This document shows, in pieces, positions 1 through 11,054 of a stretch of 64,000 nt of DNA (position 1 is its first letter; every line of letters starts with the position of its first letter). Origin of the DNA: Isoetes taiwanensis (Eukaryota; Streptophyta; Lycopodiopsida; Isoetales; Isoetaceae); assembly GCA_021234155.1 (NCBI GenBank), contig JAJEKV010000049.1, positions 5,267,001 to 5,331,000 of the forward strand. The letters run 5' to 3'. The translations under genes were made by a program, and so were the position numbers. The notes under the pieces are model-generated. The model had not been told where the DNA came from and did no database searches. It saw nothing but the letters and a program-made list of their open reading frames with translations.

Positions 1-223
1 AAGAAGTTGTATAATTGCTTTCAGATCTCCAATTGGCCTGATCGTATTAAAATTCCAATATGGCGTGATCATCTAAAAGTGATTGATGCTTCAGGAACAT
101 TTCTTACTTCTGGAAGTACTTTGTAATATTTTGAGTGTATAATATGAAGTAAATCACGTTCTTCAAAAAAAAAATGGCAGATTAGCATTAAAGAAAATAG
201 GCCATCATGCACAATGGATTACA

Positions 224-1834
224 ATGATGGAGAATCATAGGGTAATCCGAGCTGCTGCCTCCAATGAATTCCCAAATTTTACTTTGCCTGAATTTAAGAG
301 AGCTGCTCAGAACAAAAAATGGATAAAGAGGAGAGACAAGCTAGTGCATCTTCTGACATCTGATGGATCTTTGAAGCAAATATGTTGGCCAGGTGTGGCA
401 TATTCAGACACAATAAATTCACTTATTTCGGGTGCCAAGAGACGTTTGAGATTAAGAGAGAATAAGTTTCCGAGGAATTATGAAGATGATGACCATGTGT
501 CTTCGGTTGCAACGTCTTTGGCATTAGATAAAACAGATCTGTCATTCCTTAACAAACTTTTTATGCAGGTTACCAACGTCCTTCTTATTTTGATGATAAA
601 GAGTTTGTGGTTGGGGCTGCTGAGGTGAAGGACAGAAAAAATGATAATGATTCCTATAGCATATTGACTATTAAAGTATTGAGTCTTGGTGTCAATATAG
701 CTAATGTGTATTTTCCTTTTGAAAGAGATCACATGTGCGCAGCAAGGAAGATTGAAGGACTCTCCATAGGGGTAAGTATATTATTCTGCTATAATTTACC
801 AATTTCTAATTTTGTGCATGTGCTTATATTCTGCTAATAATTTTCATACTTGTCTTTTATATGTAGGATGAGTTGTCATGGCCTGAATACATGACTCGAT
901 CGACTCTTGATAGGAGGCTTGCCTTTGTAGAAGATGATGAATCTGATGATGATGTGGAAAAGGAAAGCACAAATGATTCAATATCAACATGAAACACAAG
1001 GAAACGTCAAAGCGAAGGAAGTATTGATTCAGAGTGGGTGGCCAAACATGTTTGTAATGAGGTATTTTCATTATATATGCAATTTCTAGACTATAATAGA
1101 GCTGGATTTGCTATTTATTTGTTATTACTTTTGTTTTAGAAAAACGAGTTCTGTGCCAATCAATATGTGTCTCTGATAACTGATGGTATTGCAATGGGAG
1201 TGGGTAAGATTCATCGTGTGGATTTAGAGGGCTTTATCCATGGGATACCAATTGGCGAGGGCAATGTTTCTTTAAACGGGCATGCCGTTGATGAGGGTTG
1301 TGAAGAAGTGGCATTACCATACCCGCCCACGGATGAAGTTATAACATTTGGAGACTTGGAGAAAGACATGAGGGCATGGTATATACGATGGCCAATTGAT
1401 TGCCTCTCCCCTCTCACGAAATCGAAGGCCTTGAAGATCATTCATGACTCAAATATGCAGGTACACTAAAGTATCAATTGCATATGTAATTTCTGCTCAC
1501 TGTTATACTAACCTCCATTGTGCAGGTTATTAATGGCCAAGCCTTGAAGGATTTTGCCACACTAGAGCCTGCGGTGCATAAAAATGTCTGTTTGGTTGCT
1601 TTAAGAAAAGACAAAGTGGATGAAGTCACGGCTTTTGAGATTCTGAATTTCTGCAGCAAGTGCAAGCCTGAAAATGGCAATGTTTTTTTTGCTGCCAAGT
1701 CTAAGAGTAAAGGGCCAGAGTTGTATAAGCAGTTTGCTATCGCATGTATTAAATCAAAAGTGGTGGAGGTTACTAAAGAAGGATGGAGGACACGTACCTT
1801 TGATCGAACAACTCTGAAACTGTTTAGTAGTTAG
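224..1834 (+). pseudogene. DUF8039-type transposon-associated protein gene, five exons, broken
   Basis: Exons read by eye: 224-565, about 567-771, 868-1062, 1140-1459 and 1526-1834, with GT/AG-like borders such as ATAGGG|GTAAGT and TGTGCAG|GTT. The fourth exon carries a block of the DUF8039 kind known from plant CACTA/En-Spm-associated proteins: GVGKIHRVD, IHGIPIGEGNVSL, LPYPPTDEVITFGD and a closing WPIDCL. The first exon is basic (KKWIKRRDK, AKRRLRLREN) and may bind DNA. A one-base shift near 565 joins KLFMQ to GYQRPSYFDDKEF, and an in-frame TGA stands near 994, so the gene is probably dead. The last exon (VINGQALKDF to LFSS) ends cleanly at 1834 but I do not recognise it. No Ulp1 protease or DDE domain is seen nearby. 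Confidence 0.6.
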
Positions 1835-1914
1835 GATTATTTGGTGCTACTTCAGAGGATAATTTTGGAACATGATGTATTGATTACAAACAATGGTGCT
1901 AGTGAGAGCACTCG

Positions 1915-2140
1915 TTATTATAATATTCTGTTCTTATGTCATTTTTAATAAATATGTCATAATTCTGATAGCTGGGCAGGTTTTCGTATATAGCATTGTT
2001 GGATTTCGTAATTCTGTTATTACATCATTATTATAATATTCCGTTATTAAGTCATTTCTAGTAAATATGCAGTAATTCTGATAACTGGGCAGGTTTTCGT
2101 ATATAGCATTGTTGGATTTGGTAACTGATTGCTCTCACAT
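1915..2140. repeat. 113-bp imperfect tandem duplication
   Basis: The stretch containing CTGGGCAGGTTTTCGTATAT recurs with a period of 113 bases (CTGGGCAGG at 1972 and 2085). Both copies share ATTATAATATTC, the AATTCTGATA lead-in and a GCATTGTTGGATTT end. It lies in the 3' flank of the DUF8039-type gene. Confidence 0.8.
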
Positions 2141-2157
2141 CTCTTGTATACAGGGAC

Positions 2158-2270
2158 GTGCGTCAGATTATAATGGCAGCTATAGAAATAAAAACATGTG
2201 TGAAACATAATGTAGAGGCAAGGATCCTGTTGGCCAAAATGGGAGCCATTCCTCTTCTAGTGACCATACC
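2158..2270 (+). pseudogene. ARM-repeat (U-box protein-like) scrap
   Basis: A short stretch reads VKHNVEARILLAKMGAIPLL, which resembles one armadillo repeat of plant U-box ubiquitin ligases (pattern: NAEAR..L...GAIP.LV). Nothing before or after extends it and no U-box is present. The call rests on one motif only. Confidence 0.3.
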
Positions 2271-2354
2271 GTGGCAGTTCATACCGTGCTTTCAGTCACT
2301 TCCTTGGTCTGCTCATCCTTCTCTGTTATTTGTTTCTCTTTTGATTTATAATGG

Positions 2355-2582
2355 ATGTTTCAGGCTGAAATCAGACCATTGCAGGAAATTGTCGAGTTCC
2401 TGAAGCTTATGTTTTGTCAAGTTCCTGAAGCTTATGTTTTGCCTCCTCACCTGCTTAATAAGTCCTTGAAGGCTGTTCAAGGTGTAAATATTCCTGTTAT
2501 TGATCTTTCAGGATTGTTAAGTAATAGACCACATGTTGTGAGGCAAATTGGTGTTGCATGCAAAGAATGGGAATGTTTTCAG
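2355..2582 (+). pseudogene. 2-oxoglutarate/Fe(II) dioxygenase, first exon (DIOX_N)
   Basis: The peptide VPEAYVLPPHLLNK, then IPVIDLSGLLS, then IGVACKEWECFQ matches the N-terminal DIOX_N domain of plant 2-oxoglutarate-dependent oxygenases, whose usual pattern is P..Y..P, IPVIDLS and A..EWGFFQ. The likely start is the ATG at 2409; an upstream ATG at 2355 is in frame. The exon ends TTTTCAG|GTAAAA at 2582. No second exon with the iron ligands H..D..H is visible before the R1 repeats begin, so this is an orphan exon, probably a remnant. Glycine of EWGFF is replaced by cysteine. A 25-bp duplication (2395-2441) covers the QVPEAYV coding stretch. Confidence 0.6.
2395..2441. repeat. 25-bp tandem duplication
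   Basis: AGTTCCTGAAGCTTATGTTT occurs at 2395 and again at 2420, inside the start of the dioxygenase exon. It repeats the coding sequence VPEAYVL once upstream. Confidence 0.85.
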
Positions 2583-2863
2583 GTAAAACATTTCTTATGC
2601 AATTATCTTAATACATTGGATACGGTTATTATAAAGTATTTCCGTGCTTGACATCATAAGTTCAGTTCAGATTCTATCTGAGAGAAATCCATGCATGAGT
2701 GGATGCTTAATGCTTTACTATATTTTAGCTAGGAATTTAAATATCAGATATGAATGATAAAGGTAAACATGTCAAGTTGTCTGTTAAGAGTTACTCAAAG
2801 TTCATCTCGAGTTCACTTATTTGCTAATGGTTACTAGTGTCAAATTTCATCTTGAGCAACCCA

Positions 2864-4792
2864 TTCTTGCACTGCGACTCGCATGAAACCAACAAAGCGC
2901 CATAGGCTTCTCATTCATCTCAGCAGAGTTTCTACAATGGTGGACAGTGGATAGCCGCACACATGCGAACTACCCACGAAAAATAAAGGGAAAATCCAAT
3001 TATATCATTTGGACCCCAAAACAAATACAATGCTAATAGATGAGTGGCTGATGTACCTGCCGAAAGCTTATCACCGGGATTAATAAAAACCCCGCCCTTT
3101 CGGGTTTTCGAGGAAAAACCCTAGTGATAAGCCTTCGGCAAGGGGCTTAGACAAACGTAAGGCATAGAATCGCTCCCAAAACCCGCCGCATGGAGAAGTC
3201 AAACGGATGGCGCCGCCAACCCTGCACTGCACATCACCAACAACAAACGAGAAACATACCAAAGATTAGCATCACCCATTGGGTGGAAAAGCATCACCCA
3301 CCGGTGGAAAAACATGATAAAACGAGAACTTGTACAAAATATAATAAGCAAAGAAAGGGGGGGGGGTTCAAAGAGAATAAGGTATCGGAGAGAAGAGGAA
3401 GCGCCCGATGAAACGTCGATGAAGAATTCCGCAATAAGTAGCAAACGCCCAACCCAAGAACGGCCCAAAATGCATGTGATGCATGCATGCGACGCGATAC
3501 AATGCATGCATGCTCGCCTTTGAGCAAGAATGCCGATTCGCTACGCCGAATCGACGACATTCTTGCACCGCACCGCATGAAACCAACAAAGCCCGAATAC
3601 CAAAGGACTTCCTTAACAAACTAGGATCGAGGACTAAGGTCACGGGATGAAGGCTAAAGGCCGGAAAGGACAAAGCAGGAAAGCAACGCCAAATTGGCCA
3701 AACCAGTGCGGTGAAGAAGCCCTCCCCCGCCTCGGAAATAATTCAAAGAGAATAAGGTAACCGAGAGAAGAGGTGTCCGAGATAGGCTTCTCATTCATCT
3801 CTCAGAGATTTCTAATGAGGGATGTGGATAGCCGCACACATGCGAACTACCCACCTAAAAAAAAAGGGAAAATCCAATTATATCATTTGGACCCCAAAAC
3901 AAATACAATGCTAATAGATGAGTGGTTAATGTACCGCCGAAAAGCTTATCACCGGATTAAAAACCTCGCCCTTCGGGTTTTCGAGGAAAACCCTAGTGAT
4001 AAGCCTTTGGCAAGGGGCTTAGACAAACGTGAAGGCATAGAATCGCCCCAAAACCCCCGCATGGAGAAGTCAAAACGGATGGCGCCGCCAACCGCGCACT
4101 GCACATCACCAACACAACAAACGAGAAACATACCGGAGAATAGCATCACCCAAAGGCGAAAAAGCATCACCCACCGGGTGGAAAAACATGAAAAACGTAA
4201 CTTGTACAAAATATAATAAGCAAAGAAAGGGGGAGGGGGGTTCAAAGAGAATAAGGTAATCGGGCCGAGAGAAGAGGAAGCCGATGAAACATCGATGAAG
4301 AATTTCACAATAAGTAGCAAACGCCCAACCCGGAAGAACGACCCAAAACGCATGCGATGCATGCAATGCATGCATGCTCGTCTTGAGCAAGAATGCCGAT
4401 TCGCTACGCGAATCGACGACATTCTTGCACCGCGACCGCATGAAACCAACAAAGCCCAATACCAAAGGACTTCCTTAACAAACTAGGATCGAGGACGAAG
4501 GTCACAGGATGAAGGCTAAAGGCCGGAAAGGACAGCAGGAAAGCAACGCCAAATTGGCCAACCCAGGCAGGAAGAAGCCCCTCCCCTGCCTGGAAACAAT
4601 CCAAAGAGAATAAGGTACTGCTGAGAGAAGAGGAAGCACCGATGAAACGTCGATGAAGAATTCCGCAAGAAGTAGCAAACGCCCAACCTGAAGAACGGCC
4701 CAAAACGCATGCGATGCATGCATGCGACGCATGCAATGCATGCATGCTCGTCTTGAGCAAGAATGCCGATTCGCTACGCGAATCGACGACAT
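2864..4792 (+). repeat. R1 dispersed repeat, tandem copies
   Basis: Two long units and one part unit. Shared landmarks: CGCATGAAACCAACAAAGC (2883, 3571, 4437), GGATAGCCGCACACATGCGA (2950, 3826), CTAGTGATAAGCC (3120, 3991), the CATGCATGC-rich block (3475-3515, 4350-4380, 4705-4750) and CGATTCGCTACGC (3534, 4398, 4768). The same family lies reverse-complemented at 47.7-50.2 kb. It has no coding region I trust; open frames in it run on both strands and change with small indels. It could be a non-autonomous retroelement or LTR. The units differ by many one-base indels at CG-rich spots. Confidence 0.7.
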
Positions 4793-4955
4793 AGATTTAG
4801 TATCTTTAGTCATATATCGAGTAAGATATGACCGTGTCAAATGTGTGAACCAGGTAACGAATCATGGCATCAATCCAAGTACAATGACGGGTATGTTAGA
4901 CAACGGCCAGGCATTTTTACAGTGTCCCTGTAAGACAAAATGAGTTACACGCTTT

Positions 4956-5809
4956 ATGACAAATGAGACAAGACATTTATTCTACAAGCTTTCACGCCGC
5001 CGAGACTCATTTTTAGAATGGAAGGACATCCTCGGGGCTTCCTCCACAGCCCTCTTCCCGAAGCCACAAAAAATTGGCCGAGGGAAGATCATCTACCAAG
5101 GTAAAATCTGTGCTTTTTGCATACCCAAAATAATCACTTTCGACTCTAGATTATGGCTTTGTTTTTCTTCGAAAATGCATAATTGAATACTTCAAAGGGG
5201 TATCAAGTTTATTATCCAAGCTTTTGGAAGCCATATCGAGAGCTTGAGTTTAGTTGTCGACTATCTAAGCAAGGCTCGCAAATCCTGCTCAAATTTCAGC
5301 AATTAATTACTACCCTCAATGTAGAAACTCGATGTCACAATTGGGGTCGAGCTCACACGGATCAAGTGCAATAACTATGGTGCTACAAGACCAAGTGGGT
5401 GGTTTTCAAGCCTTCAACAGAGGCAGGTGGATTCTTTGTTAATCCCCGTTGCCAATGCCCCGATAGTGAATATTGGGGATCAATTACAAGTAATCTAATC
5501 ACTTTGCACATGCAAAGAACATCGGTTATGGCTATTATTGCTGAAATCAAGGCTTGATTAGTGCAGCTTTGAACATGAATTTTGCTAATTATTCTAATTT
5601 GCATTAGGTTTAGGCTTAATTATCTTTGGATTTCTGCAGGTTTTGAGCAATGGCAGATATCAAAGTGGAGAGAGATTTGCATGTCCGACGACTCAAGGCA
5701 TATCGTTGAAAGATTTTGATGTCGTTATATACGCCAGTTGGAAGCCATTTGTACTATTACGATGCATCCGTAAATGGAAAAGAAATATTCAATCGCCCGG
5801 ATAGAAGCA
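4956..5809 (+). pseudogene. Unrecognised gene remnant, possible exons
   Basis: Two stretches look coding. The first, 4956 to about 5100, contains FLEWKDILGASSTALFPKPQ and GRGKIIYQG before GTAAAATC, a plausible donor. The second starts after TTTCTGCAG at 5640 and reads GRYQSGERFACPTTQGISL then DFDVVIYASW before a stop at 5809. I do not recognise either and cannot show that they belong together. In the second the Cys/Thr-rich block and the following FDVV strand suggest a folded domain rather than chance. Confidence 0.3.
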
Positions 5810-6980
5810 CATTTCTCGAACTTGTTCCATGGCGAGATAAGTCATTAAATACACGGTAGTAAAGGCTATGAATCTAATTACATGTATTAAGGTTTATTGT
5901 GCAATGGAGAAGGTCAATTATTAAAGGTTTATATCTTAAAGGTTAAACCTTATATTATTGTAAAGGTAGTTGGTGCATATATGCTGGCTACAACTGACAT
6001 ATCTACATGTAATTAATACATTAATTGTGCAAAAAAATTGGAAAAAATCTGATTGTAGATATAAGGATTAACCTTTAAATATTATTGTAAAGGCTACAAT
6101 TATATTTAAATATAATAGAGTAGAATAGAATAGAATAGATTTTTTAACGTCCACGGAGACCAATAGGTCATGGTAGTTTATTATTAAGGTTTAAATGCAA
6201 AAAGGTCAATTATTATGCTCCAATTTCGTATCACTAAATGTCACACAAGAAGCACTATTAAATATCATATAGTCGAAACTAGGTATACCTACACCGTTTC
6301 TATTAAGGTTTAAATGCAAAAAGGTCAATTATTATGCTCCAATTTCATATCACTAAATGTCACACAAGAAGCACTATTAAATATCATATAGTCGAAACTA
6401 GGTATACCTACACCGTTTCCAAATCGTAATGATTAACTATTCCAAATTATAGGGAAAAAAATCATATTCAAACCATGTCAATTTGTCGCTTTATATGTTG
6501 TCCATTAATTGCTACAAAATATCCAAATAATTTACCATGTCAATATACCGAGGAAGATAGATACGATCAAATACCATTCCATTAAACTTGAAATACTAAT
6601 CATTAGTTCGTATCAGACATTTTAAGTTGCTAGAAAAATTAGCTGAAATAATTATGTTTTAGTACCATGGAGAAAATAGGGTAAAAAAAGTCATATTAGC
6701 ATATTTAAACCAAGATTGTTTACTAGGTTGTGTACTGGTGATTAATCACTATAAAATGTCACGATAATTATGCGCTTAACATTACCATGTCAATATACTG
6801 AAGAAGATAGATGCGATACCAGTCTAATAAATGTGACCTATTAAACAGTAGTACATATCATATAGTTTAAGTTGTTACAGAGACCAATTAAAATTGCCAT
6901 GTTTCAACATCATGTCATAAAACAATGTTGTCTTATCACCTTAGAAAAATATGTTGATGAACCATATTAGAATATCGTAT
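5810..6980. other. AT-rich sequence without a gene
   Basis: No convincing coding frame on either strand. Phrases such as AAGGTTTAAATG, TTAAGTTGTTA and CATGTCAATATAC recur in degenerate form, so this looks like decayed repeat. It contains the 119-bp tandem duplication listed separately. Confidence 0.6.
6182..6419. repeat. 119-bp near-perfect tandem duplication
   Basis: TATTAAGGTTTAAATGCAAA starts at 6182 and 6301. I see one base difference between copies (AATTTCGTATC against AATTTCATATC), so the duplication is recent compared with the surroundings. Confidence 0.9.
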
Positions 6981-8478
6981 AGGTTAAGTTGTTATTGAAA
7001 CTCCAAGCCAAAAGCAAAATACAAATGCAGAGGCGGGAATAAAGTCTCAGAGGATAATCATGATCCACTGAGTAGAACCACCAGCCTATGCATAAGACAA
7101 CACACTCAAATATGACTCAAATATCAACTGTCGCTTGGCAGGAGCAAGCGAAGAGCAATGGTAAGCCTTAACAATTCTAGCTTGTGCATCCTGGAGGACA
7201 ACTGCAGGAGGAATATCAAACCCCCGAAGATAAGCAGGTCTTTCAAGGCTTCCGGATGGACCACAACAACCATCCCGATGCTAAATGAAATGCTTGGCTC
7301 GAAACTTATTCCAAGTATCCAGGATAGACAACCTGTAAGCACTTGTCGACTTGTCAATGTCACATGAAAAAGAGAAAGCAACCAAGACCAAACAGTTGGA
7401 GATGAACACATAAAAAGAAACAATGCTCAATGGTCTCGGCCCCTTTGCTTGCACAAAGGGGCGAGTGTCGACACTCGAGGATCAAATCTCGTGGACAAGC
7501 ACGTTCACACGAGGGCATCCGCGGAAGAATCTCGCCACCAAAGCACATGCCACCTTAGGATGAAGTAGTTTATCCCAAGCCCAAGTCCACATACGTCTCC
7601 AATTAGGAGGTGAAAGCTGAAGGGACCACCTAGTGGATGGCGGAAGGATATCACTATTGACAAGCAGCCTATACATAGAATTCACAAGCCTATGCTCATG
7701 AATACTCTGGTGGGAAACCCACATGCACCCTTCAATAGCCTCCGGAGCAACCAATGGCAGAGTACTAGCAACCTTTTGCCAAATAGGTTTGTCCCATCGA
7801 GACAATGAGAATTTTGTTTGAAAGGTTTGCCATGTCGCTAACTGGCCAGAATCATACCATGCCGCAACTATCAAGATTCCTGCTAACCTCCAGCGCCGTT
7901 GAGTTAACGGATGAACCGAGGCACAAAGTGGAAGATTATTTTCCACAGGTATCCACCAACAAGGGGCACTCAGCTGATGACATGCAACAGGATCAATCCG
8001 AAATAGGATCCGTATTGTCACCCATGACTCCAGCAATCCTTTCAAAAAAGGAGAGGCATTAGGAAAAGGGCATAGCTGATAAAAGAGACTCCAAGGAAGA
8101 AGCGGTTTTAATGAAGCTTTCCCAAAAGGAACACAATGTGCAAGTGACTGCTTCACCAACTGCACTCCAGGTGAGTCAACCATATCCTTAAGGATCCTCC
8201 AAATGAATTTAGAAATTAGAATCTTACTCTGCAAATGGAAGTCTGTCATACCCAAACCACCTGCAAATTTTGGCTTGGTGCATTTGGACCATGCAACCTT
8301 GACCACAGCATGCTCCTCAGTCCCACCCCAAATAAAATTACGGATAATCGTAACAATCACCTGAAATTTTGACTGAGAAGCCAGAAGGGCAGAGGCCATA
8401 TAAACATGGGAATTACTTAAAACATGCTTAGCAACAGTTTGTCGTCCTTCAAAAAAAAAAAAAAGGTTAAGTTGTTAT
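6981..8478 (+). mobile_element. Retrocopy with poly(A) and 15-bp target duplication, holding a LINE fragment in antisense
   Basis: The 15-bp sequence AGGTTAAGTTGTTAT stands at 6981-6995 and 8464-8478. Directly before the right copy is a run of 13 A (8451-8463), the mark of target-primed reverse transcription with the sense strand being +. The inserted body, however, codes for LINE reverse transcriptase on the - strand. So the copied RNA was antisense to the LINE. Outside the target duplication, the right flank continues into sequence also found at 6863-6980, showing that the host site is itself an older repeat. Confidence 0.75.
7124..8449 (-). pseudogene. LINE reverse transcriptase, C-terminal part
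   Basis: Reading from the A run on the - strand the frame begins GRQTVAKHVLSNSHVYMASA, the thumb region of plant L1 reverse transcriptases (pattern: AGR..LI..VLSS.P.Y). FIWGG and GGLGMTDFHLQSKIL follow, then a tryptophan-rich tail and a zf-RVT-like end (WTWAWDKLLHPKVACALVAR, then CRHSPLC and ETIEHCFFLC after a frame change near 7485). The catalytic YADD part and the endonuclease are missing, so it is 5'-truncated and inactive. It is a different, more diverged family member than the LINE at 28.8-35.6 kb. Confidence 0.8.
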
Positions 8479-9100
8479 AAAAACCAATTAAGATTGCCAT
8501 GTTTCAATACCATGTCATAAAACAATGTTGTCTTATCACCTTTAAAAAATATGTTGATGAACCATATTAGATAACTAGACATGGTTTGTAAACTTTTGAA
8601 CCCACAAACATGTACTGATTTATGGATTTGGTTTTCACCAACAAACCATTACAAAAAAATTATAATGGTTCAATTTCGGGGGCCTTGTGTTTTAACGGTT
8701 AAGAGGTGATATGTATAGGCATTGAACATCTTCCCTTAGAAGAGTAATTTAGCTTTGAATGGTTTAAATAACATAGAGTAAAAGTGCGAGCATCCGATAA
8801 GCGGGTCACCAACACCGATTCAAGGAGCGGTTTACTGGAACTTGTCACTGCCACATAAGCAAATGAATCCAAACACAGGTAACCAGGTGTACAATAAATC
8901 GGCACAAAAGAAAAGACCTCTGCTCTGCGTTTCTTCTCCGCAGATCCACCTCCTTTTGTTGCAATAAATTCCTCTGATGAATAGATCTGCCCACCAAACA
9001 GAGAAATAGAGGTTTTTTCTAAGAGGATGAGAGATAGGGGGTTTTCTAAAAGGATAATGAGCAGATTCAGTCCGGAATTTAGTCCTTGCGCAGCGGCTTC
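8479..9100. other. Non-coding stretch
   Basis: 8479-8580 repeats sequence found at 6880-6980 (ATGTTTCAATACCATGTCATAA). The rest shows no convincing gene. A short - strand frame at 8699-8905 has no recognisable motif. Confidence 0.5.
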
Positions 9101-9107
9101 ACGCTTC

Positions 9108-9690
9108 TTAGATTTCGCAGATGCATAAGGCCGGCCAAAATTTTTCCTTCAAGCATATTCTGAGATGGGCCGGAGGATTACATCTAGAAAGCAATTTAGG
9201 AAGCCAGGATAGTCCAGCTCTGTTTGCAATCCGAATGATTTGCAGTCCTAGAGAACACAAAAGTTCAAAAACCTTCTTCCCTTTCTCATAGCTACTTCCA
9301 AAGGCTCTCATAAGACTATTTAATGGGCTAGTTAGCCTAACATAGCCTCATGGCTCTGAGCAATGACTTCGCTTGTGTAAGCATCAAATGGATCGCATAT
9401 GTTATATGCAGATTAACTTGCAAATGGGACTTGAAAAAATTGAAGCAAGGCGTCCATGATGCTTCAGAACCATATCTAGCATCTCAGAGATATATCAGAG
9501 ATATAATACAGTTGACATCATGAGTTTTTGGAAAATAAAGTGGTTGCATGCAAGGACATGATGTAATAAACCCATTTAAGCTAGCATCAAAGGCATCTTT
9601 TGCGTAGATTTTTACAGAGGTCTTTACAGGGGACGCTTCATGGAACTCTATAACCTTGTTCAGCTTACCCTTGAATCCATCGGGCCTAAA
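9108..9690 (-). pseudogene. Unrecognised gene remnant downstream of HAD-like exons
   Basis: Two coherent peptides on -: about 9690-9493 reads RPDGFKGKLNKVIEFHEASP then VKTSVKIYAKDAFDASLNGF and CPCMQPLYFPKTHDVNC; 9311-9108 reads MRAFGSSYEKGKKVFELLCS followed by GLQIIRIANRAGLSWLPKLL. The composition looks like real protein, but I recognise no family. Both lie in line after the HAD-like exons on the same strand and may be later exons of the same gene. Stops between the blocks (for example after LIYL) mean it is not intact as read. Confidence 0.35.
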
Positions 9691-9784
9691 CCACCTTCTT
9701 CTCCAAATCCACCTTTCTTTTGCTCAGATCGACCCCCCTGCCGGAAAACATAGATAATTCCAATTTTTTTTTTTTTGCTAGTAA

Positions 9785-10400
9785 TCTTATATATATTTAG
9801 ATATCAAAAGAGTTCCCTTTCTAGAATGATTTTCTCAAGGTCCCTGTCAATTTCCCCTGTCCGATCAAGTAGCGGGTATAGTGTTTGTATCTCTTCGACC
9901 GTTTTTCCTCAAGCTATTTCTTGCAAGACACTGACAAAACGAAGTAGGAAGTCATCTTGGCTAAACATATCAGGATGATAGGATGGCGGATTTAATGACT
10001 GTGACTGATTGAAGCAACACTTTAGGGCGTCATCATCAACCATGATCATGCCTTTCTTTTATCAACACCTAGGGCATCCATCATGTTGGGTTTGTGAATG
10101 AAGCACATTTTCTTTGATCCCAGATGGACGCCCAATCTCTATTTAGCTTAGGCACTACTTTCAAAACTTCCTGTATATTTCTATGCTCCATAGATGACCA
10201 AAGTGCACAACGAAACAGACTGAAGATCTGGTCCAACATCTCCTTCAGATAAGGGCACGGGTAAATATATTTGGTACGCATCTCAAAATGGTTGTTGCGC
10301 ATACCATGACTTATCAAATGTTGCTTTAGGTAACGTTCTACATAGCACACCATTCAAATCAAAGACCAGTACTTTTGGGGAAGCCGAATCGTGTCATGAA
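9785..10400 (-). pseudogene. FCP1/NIF-like HAD phosphatase remnant
   Basis: The - strand reads PKVLVFDLNGVLC near 10350-10375, the first HAD motif in the DLNG form found in some plant FCP1-domain proteins, where the second aspartate of DxD is asparagine. In the next frame come YPCPYLKEMLDQIFSLFRCA and LWSSM (motif 2, like VWSSM) and DQRKC. After another frame change near 10055, MIMVDDDALKC (the VDDS-like motif) and PPSYHPDMFSQDDFLLRFV appear, the usual end of the domain. The first catalytic Asp is present, but two frameshifts break the gene. A 20-bp palindrome of the 21-mer family sits just upstream (10416-10435), probably in an intron. Confidence 0.6.
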
Positions 10401-10415
10401 AGAAATAGAACAAGA

Positions 10416-10435
10416 AAATGCGCCAGGCGCGATTT
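10416..10435. repeat. 21-mer palindrome family, single copy
   Basis: AAATGCGCCAGGCGCGATTT, one base shorter than the consensus AAATCGCGCC-N-GGCGCGATTT. It lies upstream of the first HAD-like exon on -. Confidence 0.8.
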
Positions 10436-10439
10436 CCTT

Positions 10440-11050
10440 AATGATGCATGTCAACAAAATCTAAAAATATGAAAGTCAAGGAAAAACAAAGTTGCGTATT
10501 AAACGGGAGCAAATCATCGAAACGAGAGCGAAAGGAATATTCCTCAAAGATTCCTTTTTTTTTACAAAAAGGGGGTAAAATGAGGTAAAAAAAAAGGATG
10601 CATGAAATTCTATTTTGACCCCCCCAAAAGTGACTAATTTTTTTGTGCAACGAAAGAATTGACTTTTTTAAAGTGTCATTTTTCTTAGCAAATAGAATGT
10701 TGTTGAAGTATATTTTACGAGAGAAACCCTAATTTCAGAGGATAAAATATTTAACAAAAAATTGAAGTTAGTCCGTAACTGAAACTGTAGTATTCTCAAA
10801 ATTTGAAGATAGAATCTTCATATTCACATGCAAAATTTACAGTCTTTTTCTAAGACTCAGTTATGTGCAAAAGTATGAGGAGTGATGAAGGAAGGATCCA
10901 GGACGTCATCATGTTCATTTATGCCATCCTCATCACCTTCACTTCTTTCACTGTCACTAGAGGAAGTGCTTGAGTTATCTTCCTCATCACTATCAACAGA
11001 TGGTGTAGCATTGCCACCACCTTCTTCATCCTCTTCTTCGTAATTACAAG
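10440..11050. other. Gene-poor stretch with acidic coding tail
   Basis: 10440-10860 shows nothing I recognise. At 10890-11045 the - strand codes for an acidic run (alternating E, D, G and S), which may be the end of the DUF7869-type gene or a separate low-complexity tail. Confidence 0.4.
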
Positions 11051-11054
11051 CTTT

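Noticed and set aside
3199-4760. Cys/His/Ser-rich frames on - across R1
   Set aside because: They change with each copy and cross repeat borders; no conserved protein between copies.
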